NCBI RefSeq assembly: GCF_009828115.1
Contig: NZ_WTYL01000003.1
Location: forward strand, 543,802 to 607,801
Direction of reading: 5' to 3'
DNA length: 64,000 nt
DNA from: Allopontixanthobacter sediminis
GTDB taxonomy: Bacteria > Pseudomonadota > Alphaproteobacteria > Sphingomonadales > Sphingomonadaceae
A model generated the notes under the pieces. It was not told the DNA's origin. It did no database searches and saw only the letters and a list, made by a program, of their open reading frames with translations. The translations under genes and the position numbers were made by a program. Positions 34,907 through 43,696 of this stretch are shown piece after piece. Each line of letters starts with the position of its first letter. Position 1 is the first letter of the stretch.

Positions 34907-37635
34907 TCGGTTTGGTGCGGATCGGGCTGACGATCATTCTGGGGAGCCGGTGTCTGGCAAACACTGTTGCCGACCCGTTGTAAAGCCTCGTCCAGTGTCA
35001 GGCGTGTGACAGGCGTGCCGGGCGGGAAGGCACCGAGCAGCCGGCTGGGAAACGCGGACGACAGGACCACGAAGTGGCCGCGGTCGTCCTTGCTGCGGAT
35101 CAGCCGTCCGAACGCCTGCGCCAGCTTGGCCCGGATCAGCCGGTCATCATAGGCGCTCCCGCCATTCGCGGCGCGGCGGGCGCGGTGGAGGATCGTCGGG
35201 CGCGGCCATGGCACTTGTTCCATCACCACGCAGCGCAGGCTGTCCCCGGGGACATCCACCCCGTCCCGCAGCGCGTCGGTGCCGAGCAGCGTCGCGCGGG
35301 GATCGTCGCGAAAGATATCCACGAGCGTACCGGTGTCGATCGGATCGACGTGCTGGGCATACAGCGGCAATCCGCCGCGTGCGAGGCGGTCGGCGATCCG
35401 GCCATGGACCGCGCGCATCCGGCGGATCGCGGTGAACAGCCCGAGCACACCGCCGCCCGCAGCCTCTATCAGCCGGGCATAGGCGCCGGCCAGCGCCGGG
35501 ATATCGCCGCGCTTGATGTCGGTCACGATCAGCACTTCGGCCTGGTTGGCATAGTCGAACGGGCTGGCTGCGCTCGCTAGGTGCGGCTGGATATCGATAT
35601 GCGGCGCGCCGGACCGGGCAATCGCCGCTTCCCATTCCTCTCCGTCGCGCAGGGTCGCGGATGTCAGCATGACCCCGTGTGCCGGTTCGAGCACGGTGCG
35701 CGCAAACGGCTTCATCGGGTCGAGCCAGCGGCGATGGATGGCAACGTCGAATTCGCGCGCTTCGGATCTTTCGACCGCCAGCCAGTCGACGAATTCCGGG
35801 TCTGCCGGGCCGCCCAGCCGGTCGAGCAGCGCTTCCCATGCACCGAGCAGGTCGACCCGCCAGCCAAGCGAATGGCGCGCCCCTTCCAATCGCGCCCGGC
35901 CTTGCGCGTCGAGCCAGTCGGGCGCGTTCTCCACCACCGCTTCGAGCCTTCCGCCCAAGGTCACCAGGGGATGCCGGATTGCCGCCAGCGCGGCCTGGGC
36001 CTGTCCCGCAAGCTGTACGAAATTGCCGTCCAGCCCCGCCGCTTCGGTTTCAATGCCGTAGCCGCCTTCCTGACCGCCGCTCTCGTCGCGCGCATAGGTC
36101 GCCGCGCGCACGGCGGCGAACAGCGTCTCCATCGGGCCATAGGGTTCGCCATCGTTCAGGCGCTGCAGCCACCCGTCGGACGGCAGTGCCTGCGCGGCGC
36201 GGATCGCATCCTCCACCGCTTTGCCGCCCGCCTCGTCGTAGCTGGCGACATCCGCCAGCCGCGCCGCAAGCCCGCGCCTGCGGCCCCGGGCGGTTCGTTC
36301 CGGCCCGATGATCCAGCGGCGCAGTTCGATAGCTTCCTGTCCGGACAATTCCGCCGCAAAGGTCGAATCGGCGGCGTCGAACACGTGATGCCCTTCATCG
36401 AATATAATCCGCGTCGGGCGCTGGGCATGGTCGCGGCCTCTCGCGGCGTTGATCATCACCAACGCGTGGTTGGCGATTACCAGGTCGGCCTGCGCGCTGG
36501 CCCGTGCGGACCGCTCGATGAAGCATTTGCGGTAATGCGGGCATCCGGCGTAGACACATTCCCCGCGCTGGTCGGTGAGCGCGGCAATCCCGCGCCGCGC
36601 GAACAGCGTCCCCAGCCAGCCGGGCAGATCGCCGCCGATCAGGTCACCGTCGCGCGAATATCCGGCCCACCGCGCCACCAGCTGCGCAAGGATCGCAGCG
36701 CGGCCGGCAAAACCGCCTTGCAGCGCGTCCTCCAGATTGAGCAGGCACAGATAGTTCTCACGTCCTTTGCGCACCACGACGGGCTGGGTGCCGTCTGCCC
36801 GCTGTTCGGGCCATCCCCGGCGGCTTTCGGACCGCAGTTGGCGCTGCAGGTTCTTGGTGAAGGTCGACACCCACACCGTGCCTTGCGCCGCGCTCGCCCA
36901 CAGGGATGCGGGGGCGAGGTAACCCAGCGTCTTGCCGATGCCGGTGCCGGCTTGCGCCAACAGAAGATGCGGCAAGCTGCGCTGCGCCCTCGGGGCGAAA
37001 ATCTTGCCAACTTCGCGGGCGTACATCCGCTGACCGTCGCGGCGTTCGGCAGAGTTTCCGGTCAGATGTTCGAGCTGCGCTTCGATCGCGTCTTCGGACA
37101 GGGTGATCTGGCCCGGTTGCGGACGTTCGGGCGCTTCGTCCCATTCGGGCAGTTTGGCGAATAGCCATTTTTCCGCAACTTCGGGACGCCTGATGTGCGG
37201 GCTGCAAATCTGCGCCCACGGCCACCGCATCCGCGCCAGCGATTGCAGGGATGACCAGGCACCGTCACGTTCAGCCCAGTCCTCGCGCTCGCATGTATCC
37301 AGCAATGCCCCGGCGGCAAGTTGCAACAGCGCCGGGATCTCGTCGTCGCTTCGGGGTTCTTCCAGCGCAAGCGCGTGGGCAATTCCCTTGGGGGTGGGTA
37401 CGACAAACCGCGCGGGGTGGATGAAGGCGAACAGTTCCAGCAGGTCGAGGCCGGACAAGTCAGGGTAGCCGAGCCGGCTTGCAACCAGCGGAGCATTCAG
37501 CATCAGCAATGGCGTATCGGCTGCCGCCATGATCGCTTCGCCCTTGGACACGCCGCGGGTGTTGCCATTTGCGTCCCGCAGCCAAGTCCCGGCGTGGCTG
37601 GCATGGAGTGCGGGTAGGGGGAGGGGCTGCGGCAC
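34903..37635 (-). CDS. DinG-like (XPD-type) ATP-dependent DNA helicase
   Basis: A 910-residue superfamily 2 helicase. Walker A is AGTGIGKTLG (near residue 230) and Walker B is FDEGHH (near 413), a DEGH in place of DEAH. CVYAGCPHYRKCF (near 360) with the earlier Cys in NYLCLLNL gives four cysteines for an XPD-type iron-sulfur cluster. The C-terminal half has the helicase motifs V-VI. About 190 N-terminal residues precede the helicase core and match nothing I can name. The start is GTG 37635. The SixA-like gene is coupled downstream. Confidence 0.87.
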   Translation of the reverse strand: MPQPLPLPALHASHAGTWLRDANGNTRGVSKGEAIMAAADTPLLMLNAPLVASRLGYPDLSGLDLLELFAFIHPARFVVPTPKGIAHALALEEPRSDDEIPALLQLAAGALLDTCEREDWAERDGAWSSLQSLARMRWPWAQICSPHIRRPEVAEKWLFAKLPEWDEAPERPQPGQITLSEDAIEAQLEHLTGNSAERRDGQRMYAREVGKIFAPRAQRSLPHLLLAQAGTGIGKTLGYLAPASLWASAAQGTVWVSTFTKNLQRQLRSESRRGWPEQRADGTQPVVVRKGRENYLCLLNLEDALQGGFAGRAAILAQLVARWAGYSRDGDLIGGDLPGWLGTLFARRGIAALTDQRGECVYAGCPHYRKCFIERSARASAQADLVIANHALVMINAARGRDHAQRPTRIIFDEGHHVFDAADSTFAAELSGQEAIELRRWIIGPERTARGRRRGLAARLADVASYDEAGGKAVEDAIRAAQALPSDGWLQRLNDGEPYGPMETLFAAVRAATYARDESGGQEGGYGIETEAAGLDGNFVQLAGQAQAALAAIRHPLVTLGGRLEAVVENAPDWLDAQGRARLEGARHSLGWRVDLLGAWEALLDRLGGPADPEFVDWLAVERSEAREFDVAIHRRWLDPMKPFARTVLEPAHGVMLTSATLRDGEEWEAAIARSGAPHIDIQPHLASAASPFDYANQAEVLIVTDIKRGDIPALAGAYARLIEAAGGGVLGLFTAIRRMRAVHGRIADRLARGGLPLYAQHVDPIDTGTLVDIFRDDPRATLLGTDALRDGVDVPGDSLRCVVMEQVPWPRPTILHRARRAANGGSAYDDRLIRAKLAQAFGRLIRSKDDRGHFVVLSSAFPSRLLGAFPPGTPVTRLTLDEALQRVGNSVCQTPAPQNDRQPDPHQTE

Positions 37636-37760
37636 TGGCCAGCGTTAGAACACAAGCGGAACGGCGATCAAGTTGAATATCGTCCGGAGGCAGGCATCTG
37701 CGGGCGATCGATGGTTAATTTGTCCGTTCTTCTTAAAGTTTAGAAATCCCTGTCGTTCGA

Positions 37761-38846
37761 ATGGTCATGACCATGCACGACCCCGACCTTAAACCCGCAA
37801 GCAATTCCCTGTTTGGCCTGTTCCGGCGCCCGAGAGAATATTGGCGGGCAACAAATATCCCCCGGCTGCTGGGCGACATTGCCACTTTCCAAGCGGAGCA
37901 CGCGTTGGAAATAGACGCCTTCACTCTGACAGCCGCGCATGACTGCGTTACTGGCGCGGACCCGCGGCTGGCGCGCGAAATCGAGCAACGGGTTCACGCG
38001 GGCGGGCGGATTACCAGCGATTGGCTGCGGGAAGCGAGGGCAGAAAATTCGCGGCAGACGGGGATCGGATTGCTTACCGAAGTGATGAACCAACTGGAAC
38101 GGAACATCGAGGAATTCAGCCACTCCACCCATGCCGCCCGAACCGCATCGAGAGACTACAGCAGTGTCTTGGCCAAACACGGCTCAGCGCTGGCGGCACA
38201 GGGAACGGACACCGGGGCACCGCAGGAAATCGTCAAACTGGTGCGCACGATCATCGACCACACCAAGGCCATCGAACAGCAGATGGCGCGTAGCGAGCGT
38301 CAGTCGAAGGAATTGCGGCGCGAACTGGATCGTACCCGTCGGTCAGCGGATCAGGATCATTTGACAGGTCTGTCCAACCGCCGGGCGTTCGATCTCCACT
38401 TTGTCAGCGAGATAGCTCGCTCGGCGGCGAGCGGTCAGCCCTTGTGTGTCGGCTTTTGCGATATCGACCATTTCAAGCTGGTCAACGATACCCATGGTCA
38501 TGAAACGGGCGACCGGGTCATCCGCGCGGTGGCGCAGAACCTTTCCCGCGTGACCGGGGACCAGTGCTTCGTTGCGCGGCACGGCGGCGAGGAATTCGCG
38601 ATCCTGTTCATGGACCGGACCTTGCCCGCGGCCTTCCAATTGTTCGACGAAGCGCGCGAGGCGCTGGCGTGCCGTGAACTGCGAAACCGCGCGACGGGCG
38701 CGCTGATCGGGCAGGTCACGATATCCGGCGGGCTCACCCTCGTGCGGCCGGGGATGGATCCGGGGCAGTTGCTGAGGGAAGCGGACGAAGCACTTTACCG
38801 CGCCAAACGCGAAGGCCGTAACCGGATCGTTGCCGCCGGGATGTGA
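37761..38846 (+). CDS. Diguanylate cyclase (GGDEF domain)
   Basis: A 361-residue protein with an N-terminal helical sensor-like region of about 170 residues and a C-terminal GGDEF domain. The active site is RHGGEEF (residues 273-279), intact, so synthesis of cyclic di-GMP is likely. The canonical RxxD inhibition site five residues before GG is not present; RVTGD lies two residues too far. No membrane segment is seen, so it is probably cytoplasmic. Three ATG codons (37761, 37767, 37773) are possible starts. It is divergent from the DinG-like gene. Confidence 0.9.
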   Translation: MVMTMHDPDLKPASNSLFGLFRRPREYWRATNIPRLLGDIATFQAEHALEIDAFTLTAAHDCVTGADPRLAREIEQRVHAGGRITSDWLREARAENSRQTGIGLLTEVMNQLERNIEEFSHSTHAARTASRDYSSVLAKHGSALAAQGTDTGAPQEIVKLVRTIIDHTKAIEQQMARSERQSKELRRELDRTRRSADQDHLTGLSNRRAFDLHFVSEIARSAASGQPLCVGFCDIDHFKLVNDTHGHETGDRVIRAVAQNLSRVTGDQCFVARHGGEEFAILFMDRTLPAAFQLFDEAREALACRELRNRATGALIGQVTISGGLTLVRPGMDPGQLLREADEALYRAKREGRNRIVAAGM

Positions 38847-38892
38847 TCTTCGCGCTTGCGAAACGGCGGCCCATGGGCAAAAGCCCAGCACC

Positions 38893-40521
38893 ATGAACCA
38901 ACCCGTCGACAGCACCGAAGTGATCAACACTGCACGCGAATCCAAGGCGTGGCCTTTTCAGGAGGCGATGCGGCTGGTCAAACGCTATCCCGACGGGAAG
39001 CCGGACGGTGCGCCGATGGTGTTCGAAACTGGCTATGGGCCTTCCGGCCTCCCGCATATCGGCACGTTCCAGGAAGTGCTGCGCACTACGCTGGTTCGCC
39101 GCGCGTATGAAACCCTCACCGGCGGCGCGCCGACGCGGCTAATCGCCTTCAGTGACGATATGGACGGGTTGCGCAAGGTACCGGACAACGTGCCCAACCC
39201 GGCGATGCTGACGGAGCATCTGGGCAAGCCGCTCAGCCGGATTCCCGACCCCTTCGGCGAATTCGACAGCTTTGCCGCGCACAACAACGCGAAGCTGCGC
39301 GAATTTCTCGACCAGTTCGGGTTCGAATATGAATTCGTGTCGTCGTCAGACAGCTACAATTCCGGCGAATTCGATGAAGCGTTGAAAAGCGTCCTGCGGC
39401 GCAACGCGGCGATCCTCGACATCATGCTGCCGACCTTGCGGGCGGAACGTGCGGCCACCTATTCACCGATTTTGCCGGTCTCGCCGACCAGCGGCGCGGT
39501 GCTCCAGGTGCCGGTGGAAATCGTCGATGCCGATGCGGGCACGATCCGGTTCGAGGATGTCACCGGAGAAATGGTCGAACAGACCGCCTTGGGCGGGCAG
39601 GCCAAGCTGCAATGGAAAGTCGATTGGGCCATGCGCTGGGTCGCGCTGGGTGTCGATTACGAAATGTACGGCAAGGATCTGACCGACAGCGGCGTCCAGT
39701 CGGGCAAGATCGCAGCTGTGCTCGGCGGACGCAAGCCGGAGGGCCTGATCTATGAATTGTTCCTCGACGAGAATGGCGAGAAAATCTCCAAGTCGAAGGG
39801 CAACGGCCTGACGATCGAGGAATGGCTGCGCTACGGCAGCGAGGAATCGCTCGGCTTTTATATTTTCCCGAACCCGAAGAGCGCCAAGCAGCTGCATGTC
39901 GGCGTTGTCCCGCGTGCGGTCGATGAATATTGGCAGTTCCGCGAACGGCTGGCGGAACAGCCGCTGGACAAGCAGATGGGCAATCCCGTCTGGCACCTGG
40001 CCCGCGCCAATGGCGGCGGGGAAGGGGCGTCGGCTCCCGGTGCGGGTGACAGTTTGCCGGTAACCTACGGCCTGCTGCTCAACCTGGTCGGGGTTCTGGG
40101 CGCGGACGCGACGCGCGAACAGGTCTGGTCCTACCTCGGCAATTATGTCGCGAACGCCGATCCGGCTGCACATCCCGAGCTGGACGTGCTGGTCACAAGT
40201 GCCTTGGCCTACAACCGCGATTTCGTGGCGCCTACGTTGGCGAAACGCGCGCCGTCCAATACGGAGGCCGCGGCGCTGGCGGCGCTCGATGCGGAGCTTG
40301 CCGAATTGTCGGACGGTATTTCCGCGGAAGACCTCCAGACCCGGGTTTACGAGATCGGCAAGGACGAGGCGTACGGGTTCGAGAACCTGCGCGACTGGTT
40401 CCGGGCGCTGTACGAAACCCTGCTCGGGTCATCCCAAGGGCCGCGGATGGGCAGTTTCATCGTGCTTTACGGAATTGATAACACCCGCAAGCTGATCGCC
40501 GAAGCGCTGGCCAAGGCCTGA
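38893..40521 (+). CDS. lysK: Lysyl-tRNA synthetase, class I
   Basis: A 542-residue class I enzyme, unrelated in fold to the class II LysS of E. coli. The ATP-binding HIGH element is seen as GPSGLPHIGTF (residues 49-59) and the KMSKS loop as KISKSK (297-302). The frame is open upstream to 38830, but ATG 38893 gives the usual start MNQPVDS. No class II lysS is in this window. Class I lysyl-tRNA synthetases are common in alphaproteobacteria and archaea. Confidence 0.96.
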   Translation: MNQPVDSTEVINTARESKAWPFQEAMRLVKRYPDGKPDGAPMVFETGYGPSGLPHIGTFQEVLRTTLVRRAYETLTGGAPTRLIAFSDDMDGLRKVPDNVPNPAMLTEHLGKPLSRIPDPFGEFDSFAAHNNAKLREFLDQFGFEYEFVSSSDSYNSGEFDEALKSVLRRNAAILDIMLPTLRAERAATYSPILPVSPTSGAVLQVPVEIVDADAGTIRFEDVTGEMVEQTALGGQAKLQWKVDWAMRWVALGVDYEMYGKDLTDSGVQSGKIAAVLGGRKPEGLIYELFLDENGEKISKSKGNGLTIEEWLRYGSEESLGFYIFPNPKSAKQLHVGVVPRAVDEYWQFRERLAEQPLDKQMGNPVWHLARANGGGEGASAPGAGDSLPVTYGLLLNLVGVLGADATREQVWSYLGNYVANADPAAHPELDVLVTSALAYNRDFVAPTLAKRAPSNTEAAALAALDAELAELSDGISAEDLQTRVYEIGKDEAYGFENLRDWFRALYETLLGSSQGPRMGSFIVLYGIDNTRKLIAEALAKA

Positions 40522-40536
40522 CCTCCGCCGGTCCGG

Positions 40537-41223
40537 CTATTTCCATTGCCGGGTGCGGTACCACTTGGTGATCACATATTTGATGCCCTCGATCACCGGC
40601 GTGCCGGCGTGCATGGTGTCGGGGTTGGGCCGGCCATCGGGCAGGGCGTTGTTCCACACCAGCAGCACGCCCGGCTGCGGCGCAATGTTGATGCCGATCT
40701 CGGTGAAGTGAGTCTCGCCGCCTTTGTCGACCGGATTTAGGAACGCCATCGCGGTCCAGCTGCGTTGCCCGCCGCGCTTGCGTTCCTGCTTCCAGTAATC
40801 TTGGTCGGTATAGAACCAGTCGTTGTGCGGCTTGAATTCCTGGCCGGGTAGATATCGCTGCCCTTGTATGGTCTCACCCCATTCGGGCTTCATACCGAGC
40901 AGGTCATCGATCCGGCGAGAGATGCCTTGCACGAACGGATCGCGGCCGTCGAAATTGCCCGAATATGACGTACGAACGCCGTTGGAATAATCCTGGTCGA
41001 ACAGTTTGCTGGGCTGCGCGACGACATCGATCATCCGCATCAGCCGGGTGCATTCCGCGCTGCTCAGGAATTTTCCGATAGCGAACATTTCCGCTTGTTC
41101 GGTTGGAATCCGGTAGGCTTTGGGGTCGGCCCCCAGCCGTTTGCGGACGATATCACCCACCCGCTTGAGCGCGTCCTTGTCCGGAGTGATATCGGTTTTT
41201 GTCATGGCAATGGTTTCTAGCAT
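40537..41223 (-). CDS. 2-oxoglutarate/Fe(II) dioxygenase, prolyl 4-hydroxylase type
   Basis: A 228-residue oxygenase. The facial triad is readable: HNDW (His and Asp, near residue 136) and MHAGTPV (His, near 206). The 2-oxoglutarate-binding basic residue is in EGIKYVITKWYRTR. The double-stranded beta-helix core resembles P4Hc proteins, which hydroxylate proline or act on small substrates. The start ATG 41223 follows GGAGAG with 8-base spacing; ATG 41205 and TTG 41241 are alternatives. Convergent with lysK, with the stops 15 bases apart. Confidence 0.88.
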   Translation of the reverse strand: MLETIAMTKTDITPDKDALKRVGDIVRKRLGADPKAYRIPTEQAEMFAIGKFLSSAECTRLMRMIDVVAQPSKLFDQDYSNGVRTSYSGNFDGRDPFVQGISRRIDDLLGMKPEWGETIQGQRYLPGQEFKPHNDWFYTDQDYWKQERKRGGQRSWTAMAFLNPVDKGGETHFTEIGINIAPQPGVLLVWNNALPDGRPNPDTMHAGTPVIEGIKYVITKWYRTRQWK

Positions 41224-41307
41224 CCCGCCCGCTCTCCGCAAGGCGATGCTTGCCGTTCGGCATTATGTTGCTAGCACTTGCAGGCATCTACAGGGAAAGG
41301 CCTTGCG

Positions 41308-41862
41308 ATGACCGTAACTGCACGCAGCAAATACTCGACCGGAGCGATGATTTTCCATTGGGTCATCGCCGCCGCGGTGATCACCAACTGGCGGCTCGTC
41401 GAAGCTGCAGAGCACGCTTCAAAGGTCGATGAGGCGTATTGGATGGGCCACCACAAGGCGCTCGGCATCACGATCCTGGCGCTGACACTCGGGCGGCTGG
41501 CGTGGCGGCTGACGCACCCGATCCCGCCGATATCCACCGCCGTCCCGCAGTGGCAAAGGGTGCTCGCGAGGACCACCCACATCCTTTTTTATGTCCTGTT
41601 GATCGGCCTGCCGCTGGGCGGCTGGCTCGCCGGGTCGTATTTCGACCGAGGCGTCGATATCTGGGGGCTGTTCACCGCTCCCGCATTGCCGGTGGGAAGT
41701 TCATCCGAAATGGGCAAGACCATCATCGGATTTCACAAGACTGGCGGGGAAATCCTGATCTATCTGATCGCCCTGCATATCCTCGGCGCGCTCAAGCACA
41801 CGTTCTGGGACAAGGACGGAACCCTGTTCAAGATGCTGCCGTTCGGCAAGGTCAAGGGCTGA
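41308..41862 (+). CDS. Cytochrome b561 family protein
   Basis: A 184-residue di-haem membrane protein with four helices. Histidines in helix positions match b-type haem ligation: FHWVIAAAV (near residue 14), HHKALGI (near 47), THILFYVLLIGLPLGGW (near 91) and HKTGGEILIYLIALHILGALKH (near 145). It probably transfers electrons from quinol to a periplasmic acceptor such as superoxide (CybB type). ATG 41308 is used. It is divergent from the dioxygenase gene and followed by a strong two-way terminator. Confidence 0.9.
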   Translation: MTVTARSKYSTGAMIFHWVIAAAVITNWRLVEAAEHASKVDEAYWMGHHKALGITILALTLGRLAWRLTHPIPPISTAVPQWQRVLARTTHILFYVLLIGLPLGGWLAGSYFDRGVDIWGLFTAPALPVGSSSEMGKTIIGFHKTGGEILIYLIALHILGALKHTFWDKDGTLFKMLPFGKVKG

Positions 41863-41876
41863 TCAGGCGGACATAG

Positions 41877-41915
41877 AAAAGCCCCCCGCCGGCAGTGCCA
41901 GCGGGGGGCTTTGTT
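41877..41915. terminator. Bidirectional terminator between cytochrome b561 and the RcnB-like gene
   Basis: AGCCCCCCGC (41880-41889) pairs with GCGGGGGGCT (41901-41910) around an 11-base loop. TTTGTT follows on the + strand and TTTTCT on the minus strand, so it can end both convergent genes. Confidence 0.9.
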
Positions 41916-41927
41916 CCTGGTAAATGT

Positions 41928-42911
41928 TTACCAGAAGAAGTCGTAGATCACGTCGACCACTTCGCCGGTGTAGGTATTCACCAGCAGGACGTCGTCATAA
42001 TAGCGGACCCAGCGGTACGGACCGTACACCTCCGGCAAGCGGTACTGCCACGGATCGTTGATCCAATAGCGGCTGCCGAAAAATACCGAACCGAGCTGGA
42101 TGCCGATGTTCAACCGGCTGTAGCGATAGTTCCGGTACGGCGCATAATAGGTGCCGAGACGGTAGATGTTCCGGTTGCTGGCACGGTAATTGTGCCAGTT
42201 GTACCGCTGGTTCTTGCGCCAGCTGTTGCGATCCCAGTTGCGGTAATCGCGGCGGTCATTCCGATAGTCGCGCCGATCATCACGGTAATCTCTCCGGTCG
42301 TTCCGGTAATCGCGGCGATCATCACGGTAATCCCGGCGATCCCCGCGGTAATCCCGGCGATCGTTCCGATAGTCCCCGCGATCATTGCGGGAGTTATCGC
42401 GGTCACGGCCGGCGTAGCTGCCGTTGCGATTGCGGTCGGCGTAGCTGCGGTTGCGGTCGTTGGAAGTCCGCAGGTCACGGCTCTGGTTGCGCTCCACCTG
42501 GCGGGCACGCTCTGCGCCCACCACGGCGGCTTGTTCGCGCTGGCGCCGGATAGCTTCGCCGCCGCGGTTGTTAACCTGGCCGTTGGCGACTGTCGGGCGG
42601 TTCCCGCGATCACCGCGGCGATCACGTTCAACCGTCCGGCTGACTTCGCGGTTCACGGTCCTCTGCTGCTGCTGTGCAGGCTCCGCCTGACGCCTGCTTT
42701 GGGCGCGCGCTTCGCGCTGCACTTCGTTGCGGGCCTCGCGGCGAACTTCGCTGCGGGCCGCCCGGTTCTGACGCGCTGCCGAGCCGCGATTTTCGCGTTG
42801 CTCGGCGCGTTCCCGGCCTTGGGCCGCAGCCGCGCTCGGCAGCGAGGTCAGAGCCAGCGCGGCGGCGAGAGCCGACAGACCACTGGTCATCATGAGGCGC
42901 TTCAATGTCAT
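41928..42911 (-). CDS. Secreted RcnB-like protein with DYR repeats
   Basis: A 327-residue exported protein: a signal peptide ending near AAAAQG (about residue 32) and a long Arg/Gln/Glu-rich, low-complexity middle with seven 7-residue RRDYRND-type repeats (about residues 176-224). The C-terminal ~100 residues (WHNYRASNRNIYRLGTYYAPY... then GPYRWVRYYDDVLLVNTYTGEVVDVI) resemble the RcnB domain of periplasmic proteins linked to metal and envelope stress. No catalytic role is evident. The repeats may bind acidic polymers or membrane surfaces; this is a guess. Confidence 0.7.
   Translation of the reverse strand: MTLKRLMMTSGLSALAAALALTSLPSAAAAQGRERAEQRENRGSAARQNRAARSEVRREARNEVQREARAQSRRQAEPAQQQQRTVNREVSRTVERDRRGDRGNRPTVANGQVNNRGGEAIRRQREQAAVVGAERARQVERNQSRDLRTSNDRNRSYADRNRNGSYAGRDRDNSRNDRGDYRNDRRDYRGDRRDYRDDRRDYRNDRRDYRDDRRDYRNDRRDYRNWDRNSWRKNQRYNWHNYRASNRNIYRLGTYYAPYRNYRYSRLNIGIQLGSVFFGSRYWINDPWQYRLPEVYGPYRWVRYYDDVLLVNTYTGEVVDVIYDFFW
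42238..42386 (-). repeat. Tandem 21-bp repeat encoding RRDYR(N/D/G)D units
   Basis: About seven imperfect copies of a 21-base unit (related to cggtaatcgcggcgatca on the + strand) encode seven heptads within the RcnB-like protein. The unit is in frame, so changes in copy number would lengthen or shorten the protein without a frameshift. Confidence 0.8.
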
Positions 42912-43102
42912 GTCGATTCTCCTGTTTCGGACCGCGGCCTGCGAGCATTGGCGGCATTACAAGAGAGGTTTTAGTTCATCTTAGCTGACATCAAACTGAA
43001 CAATGACGAATCCTCCCGTTCAGCTTCGTAGGCGTTTATATGAACGCGAACATCATTGAATCGCTCATTGACTTGCCGGGGCCGTGCGTATCTTAAGCGC
43101 TT

Positions 43103-43687
43103 ATGCCAGACCAGCTTGAACCGATCCTGAAGGAAATTCGCGATCACCTGCACGATGGTGCCGTAAACCGCCGTTCCCCGATGCACACGCCGGCGGTGGG
43201 AACCTCGGACGGTGACCTGCGGGTGATGGTACTGCGCGGTTTCGACCGCGATGCGATGTCAATGCGGTTCCACACCGATGCGCGCAGTGCCAAAGTGTCG
43301 GCGATCCGCGAGGGCCCGGCTATTTCCGTCCTGTTCTACAACCCCGAAGCGAAGGTGCAGATACGGACGCGGGGCATCGCCGTGGTCGACCAGGATGGCA
43401 CGGAAGCGGATGCCGCATGGACCGACAGCACTCCGTTCGCGAGGCGCTGCTATCTATCCGAACTGCCACCGGGTGCGTCTACCGAAGAAGCCAGGTCCGG
43501 CTTGCCCGATTGGGTCGAGGGGATTGTCCCGTCCGAGGCCCAGCTTGCCCCTGCACGGAAAAACTTTGCCGTGTTCACGGTCCGGATCCATGCGATTGAC
43601 TGGCTGTATCTGGCCAATGCGGGCCACCGCCGTGCGCGGTTCGAATTTTCGGATGGAAATGTCGAGAGCCGCTGGCTGGTACCCTGA
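43103..43687 (+). CDS. Pyridoxamine-phosphate-oxidase-like flavin protein
   Basis: A 194-residue split-barrel protein. The core LRVMVLRGFDRDAMSMRFHTDARSAKVSAI... (near residue 40) resembles the FMN-binding start of PNPOx-type proteins, and the C-terminus has FTVRIHAIDWLYLANAGHRRARF. True PdxH residues for pyridoxamine phosphate are not all clear, so this may be one of the general flavin reductase-like relatives (Alr4036 type). ATG 43103 has no strong ribosome site. Convergent with the response regulator gene, 9 bases apart. Confidence 0.8.
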   Translation: MPDQLEPILKEIRDHLHDGAVNRRSPMHTPAVGTSDGDLRVMVLRGFDRDAMSMRFHTDARSAKVSAIREGPAISVLFYNPEAKVQIRTRGIAVVDQDGTEADAAWTDSTPFARRCYLSELPPGASTEEARSGLPDWVEGIVPSEAQLAPARKNFAVFTVRIHAIDWLYLANAGHRRARFEFSDGNVESRWLVP

Positions 43688-43696
43688 ACGCTGGTT

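Noticed and set aside
35581..37164. 527-residue open frame on the + strand opposite the DinG-like helicase
   Set aside because: Antisense of a clear helicase; low-complexity Arg/Gly/Pro/Ala composition.
42238..42386. Possible CRISPR array
   Set aside because: Units are only 21 bases, contiguous, in frame and without unique spacers; this is a coding tandem repeat.
41895..42974. 359-residue frame rich in Val, Ile, Ala and Pro that looks like a membrane or elastin-like repeat protein
   Set aside because: It is the complement of the DYR repeat region; the hydrophobic repeats arise from reading the 21-base unit backwards. The minus frame has a signal peptide and a domain.
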